From contig CAYRSS010000002.1 of NCBI GenBank assembly GCA_964426945.1, positions 1-64,000 of the forward strand: 64,000 nt of DNA, in the 5' to 3' direction. The translations under genes and the position numbers were made by a program. Positions 8,718-17,014 of the stretch are shown here, piece by piece; the first letter of the stretch is position 1, and every line of letters begins with the position of its first letter. Origin of the DNA: CAYRSS01 sp964426945. Lineage in GTDB: Bacteria > Planctomycetota > Phycisphaerae > UBA1845. A model generated the notes under the pieces. That model did not search any database and had not been told where the DNA came from. It worked only from the letters and a program-made list of their open reading frames with translations.

Positions 8718-10404
8718 TCTCGCGCTGCAGCAGATCCATCAGCGGGCGGATCGTCCCCTCGGTGAAATCAAACTTCGCCCCGGCGGCTTCGAAGAGCTCC
8801 GGCAGCGGGCGGCTGCCGCCGAGGGCCAGCCCTTCGCGGTATTTCCGCGTCGCCGTTGCCCGATCGCGCAGCGCATTGTTCCACACCTGCAGGGCACCGA
8901 GCTTCGCGATGCCGTACTCGATGTAGTAGAACGGCACCTGAAACAGGTGCAGTTGCCGTTGCCACCCGTACGCCTGAGCCTGCTCATAGCCGGTGTAGTC
9001 AACCACGCCGCCGAAACGCGAGCGCAGGGCCAGCCACTCCGCCCGGCGCTGGCCGCGGGTGTGTTCGGGTTTGGTGTAGAGGAAATGCTGGAACGCGTCG
9101 ATCGTGGCCACCCAGGGCAGCAGCCCGACGATGCCCTCAAGCTTCGTGCGCCGAGCCCGGTCCAGGTCTGCGCCGCGATAGAACTCATCGAGCGCGTCCA
9201 TCGACAGCATTTCCATGCCGAAAGATGCGACTTCCGCAAACTCAATCGGGCTGCTGCGATAGGCCACGAGGTCGTCATGCCGCGCGGCGTAGGTGTGAAA
9301 CGCGTGACCGCCCTCGTGCAGCAAGGTGGCGACATCGCGCTGCACCCCCACCGCATTCATGAAAATGAACGGCCGGCGTGATTCCTCGTACGTGGACTGG
9401 TAACCGCCGGGCGCTTTGCCCTTGCGGCTTTCGAGATCGAGATAGCCGTTCCGCCGCATTTCGTCGAACTGCGCCCCGAGTGCGGGGTCGATACGGTGAA
9501 AGACGGCGGAGGCCTTGTCGCACAGCTCCTCCGAGGTGGAGAACGGCGTCAGCGGCGGGCGACCCTTGACGTCGACAGCCGTATCCCACGGACGCAGCGT
9601 CTCCAGACCCAGCAGCCGTCGCCGCTCTTCCAGCATCTCGCGCATGAGCGGCACCGCAGCCCGCTCGACGGCCGTGTGAAACGCCTCGCAGTCCGCCGGC
9701 GTGTAGTCGAACCGCTGCTTGGCCTTGAACGCGAACTCGCGATAGTCCTTGCAGTCGGCGTTGCGCGCGATGCGGTGCCGCAGGCGGATCATTTCGTCGA
9801 AGATGTCTTCCAAAGCTTCGGCGTCGGCCAGCCGCCGATTCGCCTCCACCTCCCAGGCGGCCTGTCGCTGGGCGCGGTCGGTTCGTTCGGCGTAGACCGC
9901 GAGTTGCTGCAATGTCTGCTCGCGGCCGTCGAACATGACGGTCTGCGCGCCGCTGATCTCCTGATAGCGCTGTTCGAGCTTCGCCTCTTCGACTTCGAGT
10001 GCGACGTTTTCCTCGCGGAACAGGTCGACCTGAGCGCGAATACTTCGATCGAGTACCCCGAATCGCTCGCCGGGCAGACCCGCCGCCGCCGCGCACTGCG
10101 TATACCGCACGTTCAGAGCGTGGCAGCGCGGCTTGACCAGGGGGTCGATCGTCTCGACGAACTCGATGTACGCAGCCTTCCGGGCGGGATCGTCCGTCTG
10201 GCAGGTCATGCGGACGTAGCGGTCGGTTCGCACCTCGTCGATGCACGCCATCAGTTCGCTGTAGTCTTCCAGCCAGCGGGTCAGGGCGGGCGCGTCGGGG
10301 AGGGGGCGACCATCGAGTTGATCGAAATAGGGCTCGATCCGTGCGGGGGTGGTCAGATGGTCGCCGTCGCGGACAAACCGCCGGGGGAATTGCCTGGAAC
10401 CCAT
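8698..10404 (-). CDS. M3 family oligoendopeptidase (PepF-like)
   Basis: A 568-residue cytoplasmic metallopeptidase of family M3, cleaving short peptides. The zinc motif HEGGH is at residues about 363-367 (LLHEGGHAFHTY), with the downstream family glutamate in ASFGMEMLSMD. The N-terminal helical part (FDQLDGRPLPDAPALTRWLE onward) and length fit bacterial PepF/oligoendopeptidase F. The start at 10404 (MGSRQFPRRFV) is chosen because the frame upstream of it is Arg/Pro-rich and non-protein-like. Divergent from the small gene at 10629, with 224 bp between. Confidence 0.88.
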   Translation of the reverse strand: MGSRQFPRRFVRDGDHLTTPARIEPYFDQLDGRPLPDAPALTRWLEDYSELMACIDEVRTDRYVRMTCQTDDPARKAAYIEFVETIDPLVKPRCHALNVRYTQCAAAAGLPGERFGVLDRSIRAQVDLFREENVALEVEEAKLEQRYQEISGAQTVMFDGREQTLQQLAVYAERTDRAQRQAAWEVEANRRLADAEALEDIFDEMIRLRHRIARNADCKDYREFAFKAKQRFDYTPADCEAFHTAVERAAVPLMREMLEERRRLLGLETLRPWDTAVDVKGRPPLTPFSTSEELCDKASAVFHRIDPALGAQFDEMRRNGYLDLESRKGKAPGGYQSTYEESRRPFIFMNAVGVQRDVATLLHEGGHAFHTYAARHDDLVAYRSSPIEFAEVASFGMEMLSMDALDEFYRGADLDRARRTKLEGIVGLLPWVATIDAFQHFLYTKPEHTRGQRRAEWLALRSRFGGVVDYTGYEQAQAYGWQRQLHLFQVPFYYIEYGIAKLGALQVWNNALRDRATATRKYREGLALGGSRPLPELFEAAGAKFDFTEGTIRPLMDLLQREINRLPA

Positions 10405-10554
10405 GCCTGCTCGCCTCCGCCTCGTGGTTATCGGCCCGGGGGTGGTCCGGTCCGACGCCGGGCCAGCCCATCGGGCCTCGCCGGCAGTGTAGCGGCCTGC
10501 CGCCCCGGCGTCACAGCGGGCGTCCCCGCGCCGGACGCCGGTCGCCCGGGGTCG

Positions 10555-10590
10555 TTGACAACGGGGCATCGGCAGGTGAAACTGCCGGAC
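10555..10590 (+). promoter_or_regulatory. Possible sigma-70-like promoter and small hairpin before the 78-residue gene
   Basis: A perfect TTGACA (10555-10560) is followed 17 bp later by GAAACT, a poor -10. A CGGCAG/CTGCCG stem around a GTGAAA loop overlaps the spacer. The gene starts 39 bp further on. Weak evidence. Confidence 0.3.
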
Positions 10591-10628
10591 TTGGATTCTG
10601 GGGCCGGAAGGCCGAGGAGAGCGGTGTC

Positions 10629-10865
10629 ATGGGCGGTCGCAAGGAACGATTCACGATTCGCGCAGCGGACGCGAAGGTCACGAAGGCTGTCAACAAGGTG
10701 CGCAAGTCGGCCGAGCGCGATCGCCGCGCCGCCCGCATGATCGCCACCATCAAGAAGTCGGGCTCGCTGCCCTATGCCCCGGCCGTCATGAGCTGGCTCA
10801 GCCGTGAGTTGGACAAGCCGGCGACGAAGATCACCGCGGCCGACGTCAAGACCGTCGTCCGCTGA
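10629..10865 (+). CDS. Small basic protein of unknown function
   Basis: A 78-residue protein not assigned to a known family. Its N-terminal half is strongly basic and helical (RFTIRAADAKVTKAVNKVRK, SAERDRRAARMIATIKK). The second half looks like a small helical domain (YAPAVMSWLSRELDKPATKI). The charge suggests nucleic-acid or ribosome contact, but this is inference only. ATG 10629 is preceded by GAGGAG at good spacing, and codons have the genome's strong G/C third-position bias, so it is a real gene. It stands alone between a divergent peptidase and a convergent SMP-30-like gene. Confidence 0.75.
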   Translation: MGGRKERFTIRAADAKVTKAVNKVRKSAERDRRAARMIATIKKSGSLPYAPAVMSWLSRELDKPATKITAADVKTVVR

Positions 10866-10907
10866 CCCCGCGCCAAACCCATCCCTCCGCCCTCCCGGCG
10901 GTCGGGG
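10864..10907. terminator. Possible bidirectional terminator between convergent genes
   Basis: GACCCCG (10864-10870) can pair with CGGGGTC (10902-10908), with an inner CCGCC/GGCGG stem. It fills the 50-bp gap between convergent genes. No T-run on either side. Confidence 0.3.
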
Positions 10908-10915
10908 TCGCAGAC

Positions 10916-11872
10916 CTACGATCCGGCGCCCGGACGCGGCGCTGCCGCGCCCGATTCGGCCTGGGCCGCGGGACCGCCCGTCAGGCGCAGCCCCTCCGCG
11001 AGCAATCTGACCTTGTAGAGCGTCCGGGGCGTGGTGACGTAGAGCGTGGTCAGCCCTTCTCCACCGAACGCGCAGTTCGTCGGATTCTCCGGCACATTGA
11101 TCACGCCGATGCAGGGCGCCTTATCCGCGGCGGCGACGCTGAACACCCAGATACCCGGCGCTGCGGCGACGTAAAGCCTGCCGGCCGCGTCGACGCAGAG
11201 CCCGCCCGGCTGCCCCTTCACCTCGGCATACAGTCGGCCGTTGCGAACCGCGCCAGGCCCCGTGACTTCGTAGGCCATGACACAGGCTCTCGCCGCATCG
11301 GCCACGTAAAGATAGGTTCCGTCCGGCGACAGGGCGATCCCCTCCGGCCGGCCCAGGATCATGTCGAGGCGCGTGAGCACCCCCGACGCCGAGAGGTAGT
11401 ACACCGCATCGCGATCCTGGCCGGGAGCTTCATCGCCGCGACCCTTGGCGGCTCGGCGGGCATCGGAGAAGTAGATTCCTCCGTGGGCGTCGAGGACCAG
11501 ATCGTTCGGCCCGTTGAGCGGCTTGTCGTTGAACCGCTCGGCGAGCGGCGTGACGGAACCGTCCCGTTCCATGCGCGTGATGCGGCGTCCCGCGTTCTCT
11601 GCCGCGACGAGTTTGCCTGTCGAATCAAACGCCAGACCGATCGCCTGACCGGACTTCGCACGAACCGTCTCAACTTGGCCTTCGCCGTTGAGGCGGAGGA
11701 TCGTGTGCCCCTGCGCGTCGACGAAGAACAGACCGCCTGCGCCATCCCAGGCGGGTCCCTCGAGGTGACCGAACCCGGTGGCGATCTCCTGCGGCCGGGT
11801 TCCCTTGGGCATGATCGGGTCGAGCGAGGCCCCGAGGCTGGCAATCGTGAGGACGGCGGCGAGAGCGTGCAT
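10916..11872 (-). CDS. Secreted SMP-30/gluconolactonase-like beta-propeller
   Basis: A 318-residue exported six-bladed propeller of the SMP-30/gluconolactonase/LRE family, which hydrolyses sugar lactones in characterised members using one divalent metal. Metal-site landmarks are HLEGPAWDGAGGLFFVD (the Glu), PLNGPNDLVLDAHGGIYFSD (Asn and Asp) and GRPEGIALSPDGTYLYVAD. A signal peptide is present (MHALAAVLTIASLGAS). The start at 11872 is supported by AGGAG upstream on the coding strand; the frame extends further but without protein-like sequence. It is 120 bp downstream of carA and may be read from the carA transcript. The exact lactone substrate is unknown. Confidence 0.82.
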   Translation of the reverse strand: MHALAAVLTIASLGASLDPIMPKGTRPQEIATGFGHLEGPAWDGAGGLFFVDAQGHTILRLNGEGQVETVRAKSGQAIGLAFDSTGKLVAAENAGRRITRMERDGSVTPLAERFNDKPLNGPNDLVLDAHGGIYFSDARRAAKGRGDEAPGQDRDAVYYLSASGVLTRLDMILGRPEGIALSPDGTYLYVADAARACVMAYEVTGPGAVRNGRLYAEVKGQPGGLCVDAAGRLYVAAAPGIWVFSVAAADKAPCIGVINVPENPTNCAFGGEGLTTLYVTTPRTLYKVRLLAEGLRLTGGPAAQAESGAAAPRPGAGS

Positions 11873-11992
11873 GGGAGGATCTCCTGTCCGGGTTGGTCGC
11901 GCTGCAGTGCCCAGAGTATCAGCTGGCCGCGGCGACACGCAATGTAAGAAGTTGCGAGGGACGGCCGCAGCACGACCGAGGGCCGCCCAGAA

Positions 11993-13210
11993 TCACACGC
12001 CCGACGCTGGAACCCGATCGGCCACGCGGCTCTGCAGGGCCTGCTGGGCCGCGGCCATGGTGTCGGCGTCGGGGGAGCGGCCGCTTGCCATCATGCCGGC
12101 GAAGCAGTCGAAGAGGTAGGTCGCATCGTGAGGCCCCGGACTCGCCTCGGGGTGGTACTGGACCGCGAGGATCGGCATCTCGCGGTGGGTGAAGCCTTCG
12201 AGCGTCTTGTCATTGAGGTTGATGTGGGTGGCGGTACCGCCCGCTCGTTCCAGCGACGCCACGTCGACGGCGAAACCGTGGTTCTGCGAGGTGATTTCGA
12301 CGCGGCCGGTGGCGAGGTTTTGCACCGGCTGGTTGCCGCCGCGATGGCCGAAGCGCAGCTTGAAAGTCGACGCACCGAGAGCGAGCCCGAGGAGCTGGTG
12401 CCCCAGGCAGATGCCGAACAGCGGCACGCGCCCGACAAGCCCCTTCAGCAGTGAAACGGCATAGCCCACGGCAGCCGGGTCGCCCGGCCCGTTGCTGACG
12501 AACACGCCGTCCGGGCGCGCGGAGAGCACCTCACCGGCAGACACCGTCGGCGGCACGACGCGCACCTGGCAGCCGAGATCCACGAGGTGACGCAGGATGT
12601 TCCGCTTCATGCCGCAGTCCACGGCGACGACGCGTCTCGACGCGCCCGCGCCGCGCGACGGCGTGTAGTGAGGATTGAGTCCCTCCGTCCAGTCGCACGC
12701 CGACTTCGGCGCAACTTCGCGAACGAGATCGGCGCCCTCCATCGACGGGGCCGAGCGCGCCAGGTCCAGAAGCTGTTTCGCGTCACTGATTTCGGTACTT
12801 GCCGCGCCACGCATGGCGCCGTCCACGCGAAGCTTGCGGGTGAGCGCTCGCGTGTCGATGCCTTCGATCCCGACAACGCCGGCTGCGGCGAGATAGGCTT
12901 CCAAACTCTGCAACGCGCGCTGGTTGCTGTGATGGCGGGCCAGTTCCCGAATGACGAAGGCGCGTACGTGCGGCCCACCCGACTCGACATCTTCGGTGTT
13001 GACGCCGTAGTTGCCGATCAGCGGGTAGGTCATCGTCACGATCTGGCCGCGGTAGGAGGGGTCGGTGATGACCTCCTGGTAGCCCATCATCGAGGTGTTG
13101 AAGACGACCTCGCCGACGGCGGTCCCGGCGGCGCCAAATCCCCTGCCGGCGAAGACGGTGCCGTCTTCGAGCGCAAGGAACCCGTGGTCAAAGCGGTGGG
13201 ATGCCTGCAT
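11993..13210 (-). CDS. carA: Carbamoyl-phosphate synthase small (glutaminase) subunit
   Basis: The 405-residue glutamine amidotransferase subunit of carbamoyl-phosphate synthase. It releases ammonia from glutamine for the large subunit CarB, feeding pyrimidine and arginine synthesis. The N-terminal domain (ALEDGTVFAGRGFGA, GEVVFNTSMMGYQEVITDPS) interacts with CarB. The class I amidotransferase domain has the catalytic Cys at about 268 (LFGICLGHQLLG), matching E. coli Cys269, and His/Glu in QYHPEASPGPHD. ATG 13210 gives the usual N-terminus. carB is not in the window. A 28-codon gene ends 50 bp upstream on the same strand. Confidence 0.95.
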   Translation of the reverse strand: MQASHRFDHGFLALEDGTVFAGRGFGAAGTAVGEVVFNTSMMGYQEVITDPSYRGQIVTMTYPLIGNYGVNTEDVESGGPHVRAFVIRELARHHSNQRALQSLEAYLAAAGVVGIEGIDTRALTRKLRVDGAMRGAASTEISDAKQLLDLARSAPSMEGADLVREVAPKSACDWTEGLNPHYTPSRGAGASRRVVAVDCGMKRNILRHLVDLGCQVRVVPPTVSAGEVLSARPDGVFVSNGPGDPAAVGYAVSLLKGLVGRVPLFGICLGHQLLGLALGASTFKLRFGHRGGNQPVQNLATGRVEITSQNHGFAVDVASLERAGGTATHINLNDKTLEGFTHREMPILAVQYHPEASPGPHDATYLFDCFAGMMASGRSPDADTMAAAQQALQSRVADRVPASGV

Positions 13211-13260
13211 GCGGACCGGATCGTAGCGGCGGGCGCAGCCAGTGTCGATCCGCGAACGGC

Positions 13261-13347
13261 CTAGCAGAGCGCCGCGTAGGTCATGCCGGTGAGAAACACG
13301 ATCTTGAACTTCCGCAGGAAGAAGTCGACCGTCAGATGGCTGAACAT
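13261..13347 (-). CDS. 28-residue small hydrophobic protein or leader peptide upstream of carA
   Basis: A small gene encoding 28 residues, starting MFSHLTVDFFLRKFKIVFLT and ending TYAALC. By hand count 26 of 28 sense codons end in G or C, as in confirmed genes here, even though the residues are rich in Phe, Lys and Ile. That pattern is not expected from chance open frames in this GC-rich DNA. A GGGGGGAG ribosome-binding site lies about 7 bases upstream of the ATG. It ends 50 bp before carA on the same strand. It could be a single-pass membrane microprotein or a leader peptide controlling carA. I do not recognise a family. Confidence 0.6.
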   Translation of the reverse strand: MFSHLTVDFFLRKFKIVFLTGMTYAALC

Positions 13348-13700
13348 GCTTCCACTCCCCCCAAGGGCATTCCTGCCCGGGACCTCCTTGGCCCCGGGAC
13401 TCCCCTTCCCGTGGCATCCGCGGCACCGAGAATCCCCGGGCCGGGCGTCGGGCGGCAGGGGCCGAGAATGCCCCGCTGCACCGGGCCGAAGGGCCGTGGC
13501 GCCCCGAGCTGTGCGGGCCGTGGGGATCGTGCGGAACGGGGCGATTTTACGCCTGGTTGCCGTGGGGCGACAGGGGCGCTGCCGGGCGGCGCCACGGAGG
13601 CCGAATCCCATCCCAACCGGCCTCTTGACGCACCCGCAGGATCCGCTAGACTCCCCCGTTCTGCCGCTATTTCGAAGGTACCGTTTTCGGACGTAAGTGT
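13348..13700. other. Divergent intergenic region between the carA leader and rplM
   Basis: About 350 bp without another gene. It contains GC-rich runs (CCCGGG, GGGCCG) and, at its right end, a good promoter-like pair for rplM. A promoter for the carA direction must also lie here but is not obvious. Confidence 0.5.
13625..13652 (+). promoter_or_regulatory. Candidate sigma-70 promoter of rplM-rpsI
   Basis: TTGACG (13625-13630), a 16-bp spacer, then TAGACT (13647-13652), 48 bp before the rplM ATG. Good match to housekeeping promoters and placed before a ribosomal operon. Confidence 0.55.
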
Positions 13701-14144
13701 ATGCCACAGATCAGGATACCGAGCTACCTGGCCACGGTCGAGGACATCGATCGCGACTGGTTCCACATCAGCGCCGACGGCCAGATCCTTGGCCGCCTCG
13801 CGGCGAAGATCGCGACCGTGCTCATGGGTAAGCACAAGCCCACGTACACGCCGCACGTGGACATGGGCGACTTCGTGGTGGTGACCGATGCGGAGAAGAT
13901 CCGCGTCACCGGCTCCAAGGCCGAGACCATGAAGTACTGCAGCTACTCTTACTACCCGGGCGGGTACAAGGAAGTGTCTTACCGCACGGTGATGGAAGAG
14001 CATCCCGAGCGAATCCTGATTGAATCGGTGCGGCGCATGCTGCCCAAGAACGCCATCGCGCGGCACATGCTCCGCAAGCTCAAGGTGTACACCGGCCCGA
14101 CGCATCCGCACTCGGCCCAGTGTCCGCAGGAACTGAAGCTCTAG
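13701..14144 (+). CDS. rplM: 50S ribosomal protein L13
   Basis: Ribosomal protein L13, 147 residues, the usual length. Family landmarks include WFHISADGQILGRLAAKIA, LMGKHKPTYTPHVDMGDFVVV, the GGYKEVSYR region and the C-terminal LPKNAIARHMLRKLKVYTG. It begins an rplM-rpsI operon, the standard bacterial order, with rpsI 22 bp downstream. It is a structural protein of the large subunit binding 23S rRNA. Confidence 0.97.
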   Translation: MPQIRIPSYLATVEDIDRDWFHISADGQILGRLAAKIATVLMGKHKPTYTPHVDMGDFVVVTDAEKIRVTGSKAETMKYCSYSYYPGGYKEVSYRTVMEEHPERILIESVRRMLPKNAIARHMLRKLKVYTGPTHPHSAQCPQELKL

Positions 14145-14166
14145 TCCGTCCCGGAGTGTACCGCCT

Positions 14167-14667
14167 GTGTCTGACGATCATCACAGCCCGCTGATTCCCC
14201 AGGATATGCCCGCTTCGGCGGCGCAGGATGCCTCCGCCTCGCCGACGGCGGCCCCCGCCCGGCGCAAGAACACCGTGCCCAACCCCTACGTCTGGGGCAC
14301 GGGCCGGCGCAAGACCTCCGTCGCCCGCGTGCGCGTGAAGTCGGGCGAGGGCCGGTTCCTCGTCAACAACCGCGAGGTGAAGGAGTACTTCCCGGTGGAG
14401 GTGCACGAGGCGACGGCTCGTCGGCCGCTCCTCGTCACTGACAGCGGGCGTCGCTTCGACGTGTTCGTCAATGTCAGCGGCGGCGGCATTACCGGTCAGG
14501 CGGGCGCGATCGCGCTGGGCTTGGCGCGTGCCCTCGTTCTGGCCGACGCCTCGACCGAGGGTCGCCTTCGCGATCAGCGGCTGCTGTCTCGCGACTCGCG
14601 AAAGGTCGAGCGTAAGAAGTACGGCCGCGCGGGCGCTCGCCGTCGCTTCCAGTTCTCGAAGCGCTAG
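14167..14667 (+). CDS. rpsI: 30S ribosomal protein S9 with N-terminal extension
   Basis: Ribosomal protein S9. The conserved part starts near residue 42 (YVWGTGRRKTSVARVRVK) and ends in the canonical basic tail KKYGRAGARRRFQFSKR that reaches the P-site tRNA. In front is an extra stretch of about 40 residues rich in Ala, Ser and Pro (SDDHHSPLIPQDMPASAAQD). The frame opens with GTG at 14167. An internal ATG at 14206 is an alternative start that would shorten but not remove the extension. It lies 22 bp after rplM and is followed by an intrinsic terminator. Confidence 0.96.
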   Translation: MSDDHHSPLIPQDMPASAAQDASASPTAAPARRKNTVPNPYVWGTGRRKTSVARVRVKSGEGRFLVNNREVKEYFPVEVHEATARRPLLVTDSGRRFDVFVNVSGGGITGQAGAIALGLARALVLADASTEGRLRDQRLLSRDSRKVERKKYGRAGARRRFQFSKR

Positions 14668-14699
14668 TCGAGCCCGCAATCCGATTCAGTCATTCTCAA

Positions 14700-14735
14700 C
14701 CCCGCGGACAACCTTCCGCGGGGTTTCTCTTTTCA
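14700..14735 (+). terminator. Rho-independent terminator of rplM-rpsI
   Basis: CCCCGCGG (14700-14707) and CCGCGGGG (14716-14723) form an 8-bp perfect stem, followed directly by TTTCTCTTTT. It lies 32 bp after the rpsI stop. Confidence 0.9.
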
Positions 14736-14783
14736 ATGCCCGGGATCGACTGGGAGCATGGATCGCGACGGACAGCGGCGGCG

Positions 14784-15716
14784 TCAGGCGCTCGCCCGGC
14801 GGCGGCGGGCCCGGCGGGACAACCCGGCCGCGAGCAGGATCCAGCCGAGCAGGGAGTGGATGGCGAAGGAAAGTAGCAGTAGGCCGCTCGCCGCGGGCTG
14901 GTCAGGGCCTATGCTCAGGCGTGCGAGCAGAGACTCAGGCAGGTACTCGGCGGGAAAGATCCCGGAGCGGCTCCAGGCGTAGACGCCCGCGGTTGTGACA
15001 AGCGCCGCCGCGATCACGGACAGCCCCGCCCAGCAGAGCAGCCCGCCGTGGCGCCGGGCGGCCAGCAGACCGATTCCCAGCGCAAGCAGCATCAACACGG
15101 CGACCCCTGCCTGCACCGTCCATGTCGGGAAGCCGCGACCGTAGACGATCGCCGTCGCCGCCCCGCCAACGACGACCCCCGCCAGTCCGACGATAACGAG
15201 GAGAATGCCGCAGGCCCGCGTACGCCCGGCGAAGGCGTTCGAGAGGCATGCCCCACCCGACAGCATCAGAAAGCACGCGGAGCCGCTCAAGGCCGCGAGC
15301 CACAAGTGCAACGAGCCCCAGATGAGCGCCTGGCGCACGGGGCCGGGCAGCGGCTCCGGAGCCGCCTCGGCGATGGGTGTCGGGTCGCGCGGCGGCACTT
15401 GGCGGTCTCCTGCCTCCTCCTGCGCACGCCGGAAGTAGGCGGAGAGCGCTTCGATATGACTACGGTCAATGGCGAGCGGAGTCTTCATGATCGCCGAGGC
15501 GAACAGGTGGCGGTTGACCGGGTTCCAGGCGAGGTAGGTCACCGAGATCGCAAAGCCGAACTGAAGCAGCGCGAGCAGCAGCACGCCCCATCCGCCACGA
15601 GCTTCGCGGGCCGCAGGGGTCTCGACGGCGACGCGCGGCGAACCGCCCGAAGCGGAGAAAATCACCTTCACGTCCGGCGGGGGCGCGGAGGTCGGGCTGT
15701 CGGTATCGCGTTCCAT
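14784..15716 (-). CDS. Membrane protein of unknown function, about six transmembrane segments
   Basis: A 310-residue protein with a hydrophilic N-terminus of about 40 residues and roughly six hydrophobic segments (for example VLLLALLQFGFAISVTYLAW, ACGILLVIVGLAGVVVGGAA, VAVLMLLALGIGLLAA, GLLLLSFAIHSLLGWILLAA). A soluble acidic/Pro-rich loop of about 60 residues lies between segments 1 and 2. It ends in a basic tail (SRRARRRRASA). I recognise no family. It lies 31 bp downstream of the M16 peptidase pair on the same strand, so it is probably co-transcribed with them. Confidence 0.75.
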   Translation of the reverse strand: MERDTDSPTSAPPPDVKVIFSASGGSPRVAVETPAAREARGGWGVLLLALLQFGFAISVTYLAWNPVNRHLFASAIMKTPLAIDRSHIEALSAYFRRAQEEAGDRQVPPRDPTPIAEAAPEPLPGPVRQALIWGSLHLWLAALSGSACFLMLSGGACLSNAFAGRTRACGILLVIVGLAGVVVGGAATAIVYGRGFPTWTVQAGVAVLMLLALGIGLLAARRHGGLLCWAGLSVIAAALVTTAGVYAWSRSGIFPAEYLPESLLARLSIGPDQPAASGLLLLSFAIHSLLGWILLAAGLSRRARRRRASA

Positions 15717-15747
15717 GATTCAACGGGCCGCCCCGAGGGCTCGGCCA

Positions 15748-16986
15748 TCACGACGCCGGCCATTTCCGCGGGCCGACGCTGGCCAGGTGACCGCCGACGG
15801 TGATGGGAAACTCGCGGAAGTACCGGCTGATCGACTCGCTGCTGACCGCGTCGACCGCAGCAAGCATCTCGTCGACCGTCCGCGGGCGGCCGTAGTAGTC
15901 CATGTCTTCCATGAGCTGGGTCAGGCGGTAGTACGGCGCCTCGCACTCGACGGCGAGCGACGTCCGGCGCTTGTTCTTGACCCGGTCGACCTCGTGCTTT
16001 TCGACGCCGCCTTCAACCAGCTTGCGCGATTCGGCCTTCATCGCGTCCAGCAGCTTCTCAGCGCTCTCCGGCTGGCACGAGCCGAACACGATGAACAGGC
16101 CGCAATCCTCCAGGTCCACGTAGTAGGCGCCCGCCCGCGGGCTGACGCCGGTCTGGACGATGTTCCAGAAGAACCGCGAGTTGTCCCCGCCGAGAATCGT
16201 AGCGGCGGCGCCGGCCGTCTCGTGCAGGGGATGTCTCGCGCCGACCGAGGGGAAGGTCAGCGCGACAACCTGCTGGTTGAAGCGGTCAACCGTGGTCGAG
16301 TCGGTCCCACCGAGGATCTGCGGGGCGACGCGCTCGTGCTTCTCACCCGAAGGTCGCCAGCCGCCACAAAGTCGCTCAGCCAGGGCGATGATGCGCTCGG
16401 GGACGACGTTACCCGCGACGATAAGCATCAGGTTGTCCGGAGCGTAGCGGCGCTGGAAGTACGCCCACATCTGGTCACGCTCCATGTGGCGGACCGTCTC
16501 GTCATAGCCCAGGATCGGCCACGCGAGCGGGTGGCCGGCGAAGACCTTCTCCTGGATGAAATCGTAGGCCAGGTGCTCGAGGCTGTCCTTCGACATGGCG
16601 ATCTCTTCGAGAATCACCTTGCGCTCGGTCTGGAACTCCTCCTCGGGCAGCTTCGAGCGCATCATGTCGGCGAGCAGCTCGATCTGGCGGTCAATGTCTT
16701 CGGCGCGGACCCAGCCGTAGTAAAACGTGCGGTCCTCGCTGGTGAACGCGTTGTAGGTGCTACCCATCCGGTCGAATTCGAGGGTGATTTCGCGCCAGCC
16801 GCGGCGTTCGGTGCCCTTGAACATCATGTGCTCAAGGAAGTGCGAGACGCCGGCGAGCTTCGGCGTCTCGTCGCGCGCACCCGTGCGGGCAAGAAAGCCG
16901 GCGGCCGCGCTTCTCACGCCCGGCATGACTTCGATGACGATCTGCAGCCCGTTGGGCAGCGTGTGGATGGTGTAGGGACTGCTCAT
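15748..16986 (-). CDS. M16 (insulinase-like) zinc peptidase, catalytic subunit
   Basis: A 412-residue M16 peptidase. The inverted zinc motif HFLEH lies at residues about 49-53 (GVSHFLEHMMFKGT), with a supporting Glu further on in the EEIAMSKDSLEH region. No signal peptide is seen, so it is probably cytoplasmic. The second half, which in single-chain members carries the substrate-binding Arg-Tyr pair, has GGDNSRFFWNIVQTG instead of the usual form. AGGAGG precedes the ATG at 16986. The upstream gene (17015-18253) is a paralogue of identical length that lacks the zinc motif but keeps the Arg-Tyr pair, so the two probably form a processing-peptidase-like heterodimer. Separation is 28 bp. Confidence 0.88.
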   Translation of the reverse strand: MSSPYTIHTLPNGLQIVIEVMPGVRSAAAGFLARTGARDETPKLAGVSHFLEHMMFKGTERRGWREITLEFDRMGSTYNAFTSEDRTFYYGWVRAEDIDRQIELLADMMRSKLPEEEFQTERKVILEEIAMSKDSLEHLAYDFIQEKVFAGHPLAWPILGYDETVRHMERDQMWAYFQRRYAPDNLMLIVAGNVVPERIIALAERLCGGWRPSGEKHERVAPQILGGTDSTTVDRFNQQVVALTFPSVGARHPLHETAGAAATILGGDNSRFFWNIVQTGVSPRAGAYYVDLEDCGLFIVFGSCQPESAEKLLDAMKAESRKLVEGGVEKHEVDRVKNKRRTSLAVECEAPYYRLTQLMEDMDYYGRPRTVDEMLAAVDAVSSESISRYFREFPITVGGHLASVGPRKWPAS

Positions 16987-17014
16987 GATCCTCCTGCCCC
17001 TCTGAAGCCCAAGG

